NCBI RefSeq assembly: GCF_963675165.1
Contig: NC_087385.1
Location: 4,698,412-4,762,411 of the forward strand
DNA length: 64,000 nt
DNA from: Halichondria panicea
Taxonomy: Eukaryota; Porifera; Demospongiae; Suberitida; Halichondriidae
Direction: 5' to 3'
A program made the position numbers and the translations under genes. The notes below the pieces were generated by a model that saw nothing but the letters and a program-made list of their open reading frames with translations, searched no databases and was not told the origin of the DNA. Of the stretch, positions 15,334 through 29,500 are shown piece by piece; the stretch's first letter is position 1; every line of letters starts with the position of its first letter.

Positions 15334-18019
15334 TCACGCCCACTCGAAGAATCCCATGTCTTTGAGGTCACTCTCAAGGTTCTTGATAGCCTCTGGGGTC
15401 ATAGGAAGGAGGGGCAGTCGTGGGGGGCCACAGTTTACCCCCTGCAGACGCATGAACTCCCGTCCAACACTCACACCACCACCTGCATGTGTTGAGAGAG
15501 TTAAATAGCACCAGAGAGATTGGAGCACACAAAATTCATTGCACGATTATAATAGGGTGTAATTAAATTAATCCACAAAATGATAATTGTGTCAGTTTCA
15601 GGCTCACCGTATTTGGAGAGTAACTTTATGGAGGCCTGTGACCTTCTCATCTCCAACCTAGCACCATCCATGTTGTTGGTCTTGAAGGCACTGAAGAGAC
15701 GGTTGTTGAGCCTCCCAGCATAGTTGTAGGTGCTACAGGAGGAGAGAGATGAACACTTGAAGGTCTCTACCAAATGGACTACTCACCTTCCAACAGCTGC
15801 AATCCCACCCATGCACAAAGCACCCAGGACTTGCTGCAAAACGTATAGATAATGCTTTTATATCATCAGGGGTAACTACCTATCTTAATGGAACAATTTG
15901 CCAGATGGCAACAATAAACCGTACAATATCACGAAGTCTAAAAGCATGAAGCCATGGCCTCACACAATCTGAGCTACTACATACACAGAGAGACATTAAT
16001 CTCACCTCATCCCTGCCGTACATGATCTGGTACTTGCCCCCGTGGGTAGTGAGACAACGGCTGTATGTGCTTAGATCAAAATCCGTGTACTTTAGTCCCC
16101 TGAGGGTGGGAAGTCGTGAGGAGGCAGCGTCCAAGAACTCCTCCATGTCCACTGGGTTGTGTGGGTGGGGGTGGGGGTGGTGAGGTGTGAGAAGAGCAGG
16201 TTTTAAATTACTAACAAAAATGCTCAGTCAGCGTGTAATCAGATCGTACGTACACACATTCTTCAAGTGTACATGTGCTGCTAAATCAGCATGAAGATCG
16301 AAATACAGATATAATTGCACATGTACATTGTAGCAGTTCTTACAATTGACTGCTGTCATGACTGGAATGTGGTAGTAGAACATAGGTAGACTGGAAGCAA
16401 CCTCCGCCACCTTTTCCAGATAGCACACTAACTGTTCTGTATAGGGAAAAAGATACATTTTGTAGCAATACTATCTATTTTAAACCATGTTGCAAGTCTA
16501 TGCATGGTATTTGCTGTTGTCAAAATAGTTTGGCTAACGTCCCATAACATTCGATATAAACATGCATACCACCATGGATACCATGCTACTGAAATCTCAA
16601 TCTGCACAAGTGTTTAGTAGTAAAAACAACATCACGTCCAAATGACACAGAACTATCTCTAGCAACATCCTACCTATTGAGGAGGGTTTGAAGTAGGCAG
16701 TTGGCTGGACACCAATCGCAGCAGCACCAATGGCTTGAGCATGGGACGCCTATAGTATAGGTGGGGTATTAGTGACTGACCACCATTGCAGCTCCTTACC
16801 AGTTCACAAGTGTCCTTCACGCTCTCGGTCCCAACATGAACTATCACTGTTATTCTGTGTTACATGAATGGTCAATAAAATATGCCACCCAGGAGAACTA
16901 GTTATATCTCACCTTCCCTTGGAGACACGTAGCCACTCCTCTGCCAGCTGTTTCCTCTCTCCTACTGTCAGACAAAGACTCTGACCAGTAGAGCCATTGA
17001 CTGTCGGGGAAGCAAACGTTAATTGAGTAAAGCATCATCACAACACAATACAACACTGAGGTCGTATTAAGTACATGGGAATATGGTTAAGGACAGCAGA
17101 TGTAAACACACCGAATATATTGTTGACTCCAGATTTGAGCAGATGTTCAGCGTACCCTGGGATCACACTGAGGTTTAGATCCCTAAAGCAACATAATTAT
17201 AGTGACCACTAGATAGATCAAGGATAAGATGACTTACCCACTGTTTGTGAGAGGAGTGAATGTAGCTGCAACGAGGCCACGGATTTCAAAGCTGGAGAAA
17301 TCCTGGGATAAAGATTTGCAGTGCTGAGTGTTAGTGTTTTACATGTCTTTACCTTTGCAGGCACAGAAGCTCTGCTCTTTGTAATTGGCGTCCTTTTAGC
17401 AGTCGGTGTTTTAGACTGGGCAACTCTATATTGCACAGGACTCCTTCCGCCTATATAGACAATCAATCGTCAAAGAAGTGCAATTATGTAAATACTATAC
17501 CACCTGCAGCTAGGTAATTACAATTAGAGGGACGTATATAGCATTAAGGGTTATAATTATCACAATCTGAATTATGCTAATACAACACAGCTGCGTAAAG
17601 TGTAGAGTGCATGCTAGCCATACTCCCACCTCCTCCTCCCTGCATATAACCGACAGATGTGATTTGCATGGGTGATCGGGTGAGGGAGGTGGAAGGAGAG
17701 GTAGCGTCCAGAAATGATGAGCTGTCATTACTCGTCTCTGTATCCAGCTTGAGCTTCTTACGTGTCAGCAGCCTCACATATATCCCCCTGCAGGTAGAGG
17801 GATTGTTAAAAGAATAATATGCAAAATAGAAGAAAAGGTGTATTTGTGTATGTACTTGTTTGAGCCATCTATAGGTCCTGGGTTTTCACCAATGTCTACG
17901 AGCTGCTTCCTCAGCTCATCAATGGAGATCTGACTAAGGTCTTCCTCAAGCTTCTTCTCTGGAGGGTTGGCTCCAGAGCCCTTCCTTGTCTCTTGCCTAG
18001 TCCTCTTTCTGGGTGGCAT
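15334..18019 (-). CDS. NPL: N-acetylneuraminate lyase with an N-terminal LEM domain
   Basis: The lyase splits sialic acid into N-acetylmannosamine and pyruvate. Thirteen exons keep one frame (446 aa), in order: 17856-18019, 17624-17787, 17353-17450, 17238-17302, 17112-17182, 16913-17000, 16800-16854, 16674-16749, 16344-16436, 16006-16151, 15787-15833, 15608-15732, 15334-15482. The catalytic part (last about 304 residues) matches human NPL: RGLVAATFTPLTNSG, VNGSTGQS (usually GE; here Q), FYYHIP with the tyrosine, GLKYTDFD with the Schiff-base lysine, GSTYNYAGR and NCGPPRLPL. Residues about 28-68 are a LEM domain: SIDELRKQLVDIGENPGPID and GIYVRLLTRKKL. It is preceded by a basic MPPRKRTRQ and followed by a basic S/T linker. 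No Met or stop separates LEM from lyase, which suggests nuclear-envelope or chromatin tethering (inference). Confidence 0.85.
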
Positions 18020-18073
18020 GGTGTTGGTGCAGAGGTGGTAGATCTATAACCACACCCTTTTGCAATGTGTGCC

Positions 18074-18158
18074 ACCAGGAGTGCATGAATATAATTATTC
18101 ATGCACTCCTGACCTAGTCTCGAATACCCGCCTAGGTTGAGGCGGGTATTCGAGACTA
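18074..18158. repeat. Two adjacent hairpins between the lyase and BACE genes
   Basis: First hairpin: caggagtgcatgaat paired with attcatgcactcctg. Second: agtctcgaatacccgcct paired with aggcgggtattcgagact. A single arm of the second also occurs at 49788-49808, so it is an interspersed repeat. Confidence 0.7.
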
Positions 18159-18252
18159 CTCCTGACCTGCACACGAGAGTACATGTAGAGGGGACTCCCC
18201 TGGGACTTCCCCTCCTAAACTGTGGTAAACAGAGTGAGTGGTTACCGGTTGT

Positions 18253-19011
18253 ATGTTGTACAAAGCTACTTTTAGCAATAGCATGGCTTTATCTGCTAAG
18301 AAAGAAGAGCTGTCTCTGGATGATGTCATCTTTATGGTTGTTAGCTATGCATGCAAGGATTTTCTGCGTATTGCTGTAGTGTTTGCACACTATGGAGCTG
18401 GGATGATAAATGTTGAGGTTCTGGATGAGGGAATGATTGCAAGCGTTTCAATCGTCATTGGCAAAGTATTGCGCACTACTAATGAGCTTACGATTCTTCG
18501 GTTTTTTGTGAGCATACGGAAAAATGTTTATTTCACCGAAGTCCCAATTTTTGTTTCTGAGCGAGAAGTTGAAAAACAATCGGTGTTTGCTAACACTATA
18601 AGGCAAAAAAGTTTTTTCACTTTTGCAGTAATTGTAACCTATTTGCAATATGCCTCTAGCAACTGGGAAATGAGTGCTCCGCAGCTAGCAACTACCTCAT
18701 ATCTTGAAATCAAATGTATTGATCAGCAGCCCCTTGTGTATTGCATAGATATTGATATCCCCATTGTGGATTTTAATGGAATCTCATTTGTTAATTTACC
18801 TAAAGACAAAGCAACAAAAAGCGACAAAAAAGTAAACAACAAAAAAGATAACAGCCACCTTCTGTTGAAATCTCCTGAAAGCACTTATCTTTTGATTGTG
18901 TCTAACAGAATACTCACCCAAAATGTTTCACTATCTAACTCTACTGATACTGCATTAAGGCTCTCCGCAGATACAAGAAACGGTTATGACTATATCTTGT
19001 CTGTTTGCAGC
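18253..19011 (+). CDS. Unrecognised open frame joined in frame to BACE
   Basis: About 250 codons run without a stop from the ATGs at 18253 or 18283 straight into the BACE pre-pro region. This length is very unlikely by chance in DNA of this composition. The residues look like a real globular protein (for example KDFLRIAVVFAHYGAG and IASVSIVIGKVLRTTNEL), with a lysine-rich stretch (DKATKSDKKVNNKKDN) near the end. I do not recognise a family. A polypyrimidine tract and CAG at about 18995-19010 form a plausible acceptor directly before the BACE ATG. This could therefore be an N-terminal extension of BACE, a separate exon of another product, or a decayed insertion captured in a 5' intron. Confidence 0.45.
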
Positions 19012-21408
19012 ATGGTCTTGGTCTACGTTGTAGTCATGGTTGAAGGTATGCCAGCTGCTACCCAAACACTCCAAGACACAGCCAATGTTGCACTCAAGCG
19101 AGCTAAACGTAGCTTGAGGTCGTTTGTGGTCGACCTGAAAGGAGGCCCTAACACTGGCTATTGTGCTGACATGAGTTTTGGAGAATCAGGTGCTACACAA
19201 GAGGTGTGTTAAAATTAATTTTTTTGTTCTTTTGTGATAAACTTATCGCGTAGTTTTGTATGCTTGTTGATACTGGAAGCTCCAACCTAGCTGTAGCTGC
19301 TACTCCACTACCAGGAGTTAAAGAGCATCTCAACACACTCACACAAGAGTAAGCAATGCGTGCTTGCAATTGTAAGGCGTAGGTAGGTTTCAGTTTTATT
19401 TTCTTTGTATAGTAGTCTTACCAATACTGAAAAGCCAGTGACTGTGACCTATTCTGGTGGTAAATGGAGTGGAACTTTAGTGCGGGATGTTGTATCGATT
19501 GGAGGCGCTCCAAATGTTGAGGTGGAGTTTGCACTCATACAGTCCTCAAGTATGTTCTTCATACCCGGAGCCGAGTGGGTGGGGATATTGGGACTAGCTT
19601 ATGACTCTCTTGCTAAGGTAAACGCTTGGTTTTATGGCAGCTGCAGCTAATATGTAATTTGATTTAAGCCCGACTCTTCAGTCACACCTTTTTGGAGTGT
19701 CCTTCATCAATTCTCAGGGCTTAATGACATGTTTGCTCTGAGGATTTGCCCACCAATAAACTTTGCTAACCAAGGAGGGATACTGGTACGTTAAAGTCGT
19801 AACTATCCTATGGACTGTACTGCTTTGGGTGCAGGAATTTGGTGACATCAGTGACACCTTATACACTGGACCTATTCTGTACACAAGTGTAGTCGAGGAG
19901 CTCTATTACAATGTGCTGGTGACAAACCTAACCATTGGAGATGTCAAGATAGACCTTCACTGTAGTCAAGTATAAAACAATGATGAATGTATTACGGTAC
20001 GTACTTTAATTGTCTTTAATTTTCCTCAGTTCAACAATGACAAAGCTATTGTGGATTCGGGAACCACTGACATTTATCTTCCATACAACACATTCGCTGC
20101 TATAGTGGCTGCTTTTAAGAAACATTTCAAGGTAATTAAATAACATGAACATCAACAAAAGTAATAAATCATGCAGAAACATGTGCCTTTGGAAGTGCCT
20201 GATAGTTTTTGGCAAGGAGGTTCAAAGCTTTCCTGGCCAACTGTTAGTAAAGACGTTCTTTTTGAGGCCTTCCCGACATTCTACATTGGACTCGCTGAAG
20301 ATGGGGACTCCAGCAGTGAATTTGCATTGGCTGTCACTCCACAGGTATTGAATTAACTAATTGAATTAGTCGATTAAGTCGTAACATTTTTGGCTCCATA
20401 TGTTTGCTGAGCTTTTATTATTTCTATGGTTATCATTCCTCAGACATACCTCCGTCAGGTGTCTGGCTCACAAGAAGAGATGGAAGAAACTGAATGTCTA
20501 CCTCAGTGTGATTTCTATGTCTTGGGAATAAAAAGCCGCCAAAAAGGTGTGTTGGGGGTCGGTAGGTGCAATCAATTGAACTTCCTCTTTATGGCCTCAG
20601 GCATGGTGATTGGAGGGAATGTGATGCTTGGATTTACTACAGTGTTTGATCGAGAGAGGAAAAGAGTAGGATTTGCAAAATCAACATGCAGCTGTAAGCC
20701 TCGACTGTGTACTTATTCGTGCAGATGTATATGGGCAGGTGTTTTCCTTATTCGACAAATTGCTTCATGTTTGTACAGATGCTGATACCACTCCTGGACA
20801 TATTCCGTACATAACAGGGCCATACCCAAGAGGTAAATGTGACTGATAAAGAATATGTACGTACAGTACCTGTTTCATGTCTATTTCACCCCCATACAGA
20901 GCCAGTGGACTGTGAGTGTTACGGTTGCTCGAGGACTCTTGCATACTGGGAGTGGATTGTGTACGTCTGTGGGGCCCTCGTTTCACTCATATGCATCACC
21001 TCCGTTGGATACACAGTTATCCTTAAATGCTATCGACAAAGATTCCGTATCTCAACCTGTTGTCGTAGAGGCTGTACCTGTACTAACTGTGACAGAAGGA
21101 ACATGTACAGCGCTAGAAACGTCATTGCTACAGAGGAAACAGCTGTGTCATTGGAGAGGCAGAGCTCATCCCTGAGTGAGGATTCTGGCATTGACAGCCC
21201 TTTTGTCTCAAGAATTTCAGGCTATTCCGAAGAGGAGGATTCATCGACTGCTGCTAGTGTTGTGAGCCCCTCGTTTGTTACAAACAACCGTAACTCTAAC
21301 GATATTGCACTGCTAACAACTAAGCAACACAACCCTGTTCTCACATATCTACCAGATATGAAGACACTGCAACTGTCAGCATCGGTCATCACAATTTGGT
21401 TATCTTAA
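19012..21408 (+). CDS. BACE-like membrane aspartic protease (beta-secretase family)
   Basis: A pepsin-fold protease anchored by one C-terminal helix, expected in Golgi/endosomes. Exons: 19012-19203, 19254-19348, 19413-19617, 19669-19785, 19835-19969, 20030-20131, 20177-20344, 20444-20546, 20601-20693, 20779-20832, 20900-21408 (590 aa). It has a signal-like MVLVYVVVMVEG, a prosegment ending in a furin-type RAKR, active sites VDTGSSNLAV and VDSGTTDIYLP, the flap region TYSGGKWSGTL, and WVGILGLAYDSLAKPDSS, which closely match BACE1 (GKWEGEL, WEGILGLAYAEIARPDDS). The helix is WIVYVCGALVSLICITSVGY. The long tail carries DIALL (21301), like the BACE1 DISLL sorting signal, and DSGIDS (21181), an exact DSGxxS. 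The start could lie further upstream. Confidence 0.85.
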
Positions 21409-21618
21409 TGCTGACTGTTAATTTTTGTTTGGTTTTCTTTACACTTAACATTATATCAAGGGCGTATCCCCTTGATTATATTAAATGTTGCTTATGCACG
21501 GTCATCACAATTTTGTTATCTTAATAATGCTGGACTGTTTATTGTTTGATTTACAATAATTATAACATGTATATATGTATATATAAAACAAAAACATTTT
21601 TGTTGAAATTAATGCTGG
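21409..21618. other. 3' flank between BACE and selenoprotein S
   Basis: AT-rich convergent 3' region. A 17-bp word (cggtcatcacaattttg-like) repeats at about 21383-21399 and 21499-21515, indicating a small tandem duplication. An 'aagggcgtatccccttga' palindrome lies at about 21459. No gene. Confidence 0.4.
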
Positions 21619-21677
21619 TGATAACATCAGAGTGCCTCTTTTCAGTGAGAATTTGAGAGACACCCTTCATATGAATA
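21619..21677 (-). promoter_or_regulatory. Candidate SECIS element in the SELENOS 3' UTR
   Basis: On the minus strand an ATGA (21667-21670) is followed by a 9-bp stem (GGGTGTCTC with GAGGCACTC, two G-U pairs), an apical loop beginning TCAA, and a closing TGAT (21626-21629). This is the AUGA-AA-UGA quartet arrangement of eukaryotic SECIS elements. It lies about 120 nt after the selenoprotein stop, the expected position. The helix below the quartet pairs poorly by eye. Confidence 0.7.
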
Positions 21678-21788
21678 CACAAAAACAAAAGGATGAATGA
21701 AGACAATATGGTTGTTATGACAACTAATTGTTTGTGTATCCACCACCAAATAGTTCATAAGATGCTCGGCATGTTTTCTGAGGGAAGC

Positions 21789-22810
21789 TTAACCTCATCC
21801 ACCACCTCTGCCCACTGTAGGAGGGGAAAGAGAGAACAAAATGTTGCAATTATACAATGTTTACTGAGACCTTTGTCAAATGCATCATTTCATATATATA
21901 ACCCACCGGTTCTCCTTGATGGTCTGTACCCTCCTCCGGCCCCGCCCCCTCCCAGTGGGTAGTAATCTTGACGAGGAGTGGGTCTTCCCTTGTCCTAGAG
22001 GGTACACAAGCAGTGGGTTAGTAACCTTAATAAACCACAAAGACCTACTTTTGGTTTAGACTTTTTGGTTGAAACCACTTTAAACTCCTCCCACTGCTTG
22101 ATTCTCTCATCCCGTTCCTCTATTTCTTTCTGCACAATCAGCATAAAAATAATGCTACAATAATTATGTATAAAATCCTGAGCCTCGTGAATTATGGTGG
22201 TACACACAAAAGGGAACATTCGCCAGCTATTGGTGAAACATTACAACAATGACACAATCCTCACCTTTTCTTTCTGCTCCTGGTACACCCTCGCCTGCTC
22301 ATTCAGATCTCGCTGCATTCTCGCTCTGGCCTTCAACATAGCATCTTGATAACTTTAAATTAAAGGTAAAGGTGAAGTCAATGCTATAGTGAATATAAAC
22401 TAGAGCCCACGTTTCAGCCTTATTGGGGTCAAAGTTTTGCTCATCGATCCAGTCTTCTCTCTTTTTCTTCCACTGATAGTAGTGAGGTTTCAGTCTCGAC
22501 CACGCAAGGGCCAGTACGACAGTGGTTAGAAGAACGTACCAACCATACTCACTCAGTAGAGAGAGACCTGCAGTGGTGTGTGTACTTGTGCGTGTGCATG
22601 TGTGTGCGTGCGCGGTTGTCTCACCATTGTTGTAGAGGTAGTATAAGACGGTTTCACCGGGGAGGAAGGAATAAGTTAATGGGTCTTCACTAGGAGGGCT
22701 GTCCTGACCACTGTCTGTTGGTTGGCCACCACTCTTGTCAGTGGCTGCATCCTACAGATCATGTCTTTGTATAAATGTTTTTTTTACTTGAGTAAGAAAC
22801 TTACCGACAT
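21789..22810 (-). CDS. SELENOS: Selenoprotein S (VIMP), Sec-containing
   Basis: SELENOS is an ER membrane protein linking p97/VCP and Derlins in ERAD. Seven exons in one frame: 22805-22810, 22625-22751, 22411-22567, 22265-22352, 22049-22129, 21907-21994, 21789-21814 (190 aa). After an acidic N-terminus comes one membrane helix (YGWYVLLTTVVLALAW), then a VIMP-type coiled coil (DAMLKARARMQRDLNEQARV, KEIEERDERIKQWEEF), matching human ARLKMQEELNAQVEKHKEK. The tail is Gly-rich (YYPLGGGGAGGGYRPSRR). The last codons read GGT GGT GGA TGA GGT TAA, giving GGG-Sec-Gly-stop exactly as in human SELENOS (GGUG). A good SECIS candidate follows in the 3' UTR. The first coding exon is only two codons long. Confidence 0.88.
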
Positions 22811-23034
22811 AATCAAAGCTGATCTGGACGGATCTAGTAATCAGAGAGGTTGCTTGTCTCCTAGCTAGCTAGCTAGCTAGAGAGCTAGATACTACTTGCT
22901 CGGCTTGCGGCTTGACACGTACACGTACACGTACCGCACAAAAAAATTGAATTTTAAAGTTGCTTTTTTGTCATTTATCTTTGTTTAATTAGATATAATA
23001 ATAGAACTTCAAAGCGGCTTGAAATCGAGGCTAC
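22811..23034. other. SELENOS upstream region
   Basis: It contains a CTAG-repeat run (tagctagctagctagctag, about 22862-22880) and a tacacgtacacgtac run near 22920. It is probably promoter sequence; no gene. Confidence 0.4.
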
Positions 23035-23423
23035 TAAAATTTCGCGGGTTTACACGGATACCAGGTGCATTTTTGTAGACTAAATTTGTAGGCTAAATTT
23101 CTCCCTCATATAAGATCAGAGATTATGTGCATCAGAGGCTCTAGGAAGTCATTCACCACCACCACACCATGGAAGGCCTTAGACACTGGCACTATTGACC
23201 TAGCAACTCAAGAAGGCCGGGTGCTATCGGTCTGAAACATGTGTTTTCACCCAGGAACTTTATAAAATTATGTCACATGTTTTTGTTGTTTTTTCTTAGT
23301 TTGTTTTTTTGTTTTGTCTTTTGTCTTTTGTCTTCTCACTTGCAATAAGTATTATATTATCAAAAAAAAAAAAAAAAAAAAAATTTTTGTAGACTACCGG
23401 GGGTTATCCTCGCGAAATTTTAA
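23035..23423. mobile_element. TA-flanked MITE with an internal poly-A
   Basis: The ends AAAATTTCGCGGG and CCTCGCGAAATTTT are inverted and flanked by TA. Internal words (tttttgtagacta) also recur near each end. A 24-nt poly-A lies at about 23360-23383. Non-coding, about 390 bp. Confidence 0.6.
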
Positions 23424-23443
23424 TTCCTCGAAAATAAAGTGTT

Positions 23444-23503
23444 AGTCTCATGAATCAGCCGCACCTTTGGTGGACACCAAAGGTGCGGCTGATTCATGAG
23501 ACT
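23444..23503. repeat. 60-bp almost perfect palindrome
   Basis: Arms of about 29 nt beginning agtctcatgaatcagccgca are matched by the exact inverse ending tgcggctgattcatgagact. It is a foldback element or hairpin just outside the preceding MITE, in the CBS upstream region. Confidence 0.8.
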
Positions 23504-23822
23504 ATGTTCGAGTATAAATATACGAGTGAGCTATTAAAACCAAGGCTAGGCCATAGGCAGAAGGCTAAAAACAAAGATATAAAGTTGGACACACAAAAAA
23601 GAGGTGGAAGAAGAGATATAATTATTTGGTAGGATAAGGAAACTGTACTGTAGTGTGTGCTACTAACCAAAGATCGAGCTACCCAGCAGAACAATGGCTG
23701 TGGTTAGACTGATATAATTATATCAATAAGGCCTTAATTATTAATGGTAGCTTTTCACTAGCTACGTGCGTGTACGTACTGTTGTGGCCATCACTGTGTG
23801 CTTCATTGACAATTGCAGAAAC

Positions 23823-26322
<2,500 letters not shown>

Positions 26323-26521
26323 CAAATTTGTTAGCTAGAATTTGTTAGCTAGAACCCATCTATAAATATTAAGGTCTGCATTTTTGTTGACTGTACTGTG
26401 CGCATGTGAGACTTTACTAATTGCACCTTATTGTTTTTAGAATTCCGACCCTTTACCCCATTTCCACGTGTCGACTGTATGAAACGTGACTGTATCGTAT
26501 TACATTATAAGTTAGCTAGTC

Positions 26522-29500
26522 ATGGTGGATGAAGCTACTAAGAAGACTCTAGCCTCCATTCCTCTGTTGAGGACCAAGGCCAGCCCCAGGGATGGGGATG
26601 AGTGGGCCACCAGGCTCAAGGAAGAGTACATGAGCTTGATTAAGGTACACAACATTTTCAATTCAGCTCAGTCACATTATAAATTGTGTTCTCATAGTAT
26701 GTGAGCAATAACAAGGAAGCAGACAATGATTGGTTCAGATTAGAATCAAACAAGAACGGGACAAGGTATGCTATGGTAGAGAATTTCCCAAATGTGAGGA
26801 CGAGACATTGAGCAGCTTTTCTATTGTAACGCTAGGTACTATATAGGTCAAAGTCGAAAAGAGGGTATGGTACCTATATCATGGGTGATAGTGCGCATGC
26901 GTTTCAAATTACACAAAATATGGGCAATCGTACTACGAACGTAAAACTAGCCTGTTTACTAGGAATATGTCCCGTAATACTTAGTCTCCATGACAGAGTT
27001 CCTTGAAGCTGTGGTTTATTCCATCTATTACGAGAAGGCTTGCATACCAGTCTAAAGCCAGAAGAGGCTCCTCTACGATGGTTGTATGGCCGGGTTGTTT
27101 TCGCAAGCAGCAGTTGAAGTATCATAGGAAGCACAAATACTTGCCATATCCTGTACGGAACCAAGACATCCCGACCATACGACCATTGTAGGGGTAGATG
27201 AGCGCCTCTTCTAGCTGGTTTCAGACTATAGTGTGCAAGCCTTCTTGACTAACACAATAGAGGGCATAATTATACGCCACAGCTAGATAGAAGCAGGATC
27301 TCCTGATGAAGAACGATAGGGGATTCCCCTGATTCCAGAGAATGAATAAATGCAGTAACCAGAGGAGGTACGCCAATGTCAAAAGTTAAAACACCACGCG
27401 GGCTTATGTTTTACATGTACTCGCGCCCCTGGGTTTATACACCACCACTAGCTTCATCCTTTTCATAAATCATAGTAAAAATCAGTTGATCTATCGCGCC
27501 CCAGCTTGAGAGAAGAGATCCCAAATTTAATTGCAACCTATGACCATGCATTCTTTGAAACCACAAGAATATGAGCCTTCTGTAGCTAAGGTATATTTTG
27601 ATGTACTGGTTAGCTGTGCTGGATAGATCTAGGTATAGCAAGCTTCCAAGCAGGAAAATAAACGATCAAGAGCAACAGAAACCTGAGGAGGTTGGAAGGA
27701 AGTTGAGATCACGTGCAAAAATATCAATTAAAGCTCTAAATGTGCTGAGTCGGCGCTATTTTTATGTCTAGTCAGCAGTTTCATAGATAGCTACTGGGCA
27801 TCAAGAAAATGAGCAGTCTGACTTCTTCCTCACTCCAAGCTGTACAACATTGATCACTGCACCTGCTTCTGATTTTCTACTAAGGTTTCTCCTAGCCAAA
27901 GTACTAGATCTACGGAGATGAAACTTCTCTCTTCCTGGATTAAACAGGAGTCTGGCTTGTAGGTGTTCCTCTGGATCTTCAACTCTCATCTCTAGCTCTT
28001 GATATCTTATAACTAAACTGCTGACTAAACACAATAATAATAGCGCTGACTCAGCACATTTATAGCTCTTTGATATTTTTGCACGTGATCTCAACTTCCT
28101 TCCAACCTCCTCTGAACAGAAATGGTAGCCGGCTATATCCAAGCAAAGGTCAAAAACCCAGGACAAGATGATTAATGTTTTCATTAAAAGTGACCCTGTT
28201 GACCTTGGCTTACCTCCCCTGCATGCCCCTGCATGCACACTATCACCCATGCAATAGATACTCAGCCGTATTTTTCTCAATCTGTTAAAGTTGACCAAAA
28301 CCAAGGAGTAGCTTAGGGGTTACTATACAATACACTACCGTAGAAACTGGATTATTAGCGCTTACTCGATTATAAGCGTATCTTTATTTTAAGCGCATGC
28401 TCAACTGCAGGCTTTTTATACTCGAATTGAAGCGCTTTTCCAATTATGCGAGGTTATTTTAGAATTGATTCAGCTAATCTATGAGCTAGTTAGCTAGCTT
28501 GTACCTCGAGCTTGTACAGTGCATGATAGCCACGTATATAGCTGGTGATATCCATCTGTAAGGACTCTCTGGGCATGCTGTTACCTTGTCTGATCATGCT
28601 GAGAGAATGTGAGACATGGATGAGATCCTTTTATTCCAAGTTCCTGGTCAATATGAATGTTTTTATAATATGAATTTAAATGATGTAAATGAACTGTAAA
28701 ATGAACTGTAACATAATAGATCCAGTTAGGGTTGCCTGCTTGCCTTGCTTGCTCACTTTCTAGCCAGCTTGCGAGTCAGCTCTCATCACAGAGACATCCG
28801 GTTGCTGGGTGGGGCTCAAAATGACTGCATTATAGGCGCATTCTCGGATATAAGCGTATAGAGCTCTGCTATTGACCCTAAAAGCGCATGCGCTAATAAT
28901 CCAGTTTCTACGATACATCATACAGTCCGCTCTAAATCCGTTATTAAACACCCAATGCTGTGAATAGCACTTTTATAGTGAAAAAGTCCTTAGCTGCTCT
29001 TGTATAAATGAGTGATTACATCTACATCTACATGTAACGAGCTTTCCTGAAATGTTGACACACTAGGGCTCACTGTTGTGTATAATAATTATAACCGCTG
29101 GAAGAATTAGTGCCCTGTTGACTCGCTGTGTTTTGATTTCCACAGGTGGTTTGGGAAATGCTGGTGCATTCATAACCTACTCAAGTATGAGTTTGATGTG
29201 GAGTTTGATGTGAGTAAGGATCAGACATTGCGCACTGTAATATTATGTTGGTACTTGCATGCTCCCACAGATTCCAGTGACATACCCTGCAACTGCTCCA
29301 GAGATAGCACTGCCTGAACTGGACGGAAAGACAGCCAAAATGTTCCGGTATGTTAATTGCATCTTTCTATCTGGGGGTGGAGCCTTTATTTTAACTGCTA
29401 GTTGGCCAGAACCAGCCCTGACTAGAGGAAGTTTGGAACCTAACCGTACGTGACCTGAATACATTCCCCACACTGCTGGTCACCCTTTTTTGTAACCAAA

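Noticed and set aside
15334-18019. Bacterial horizontal transfer of the lyase
   Set aside because: Thirteen exons and much closer similarity to the animal NPL than to bacterial NanA-type sequences.
27801-28304. 167-codon minus-strand gene
   Set aside because: It lies across one arm of an inverted-repeat element, has no family resemblance, and its frame is explained by the palindrome.
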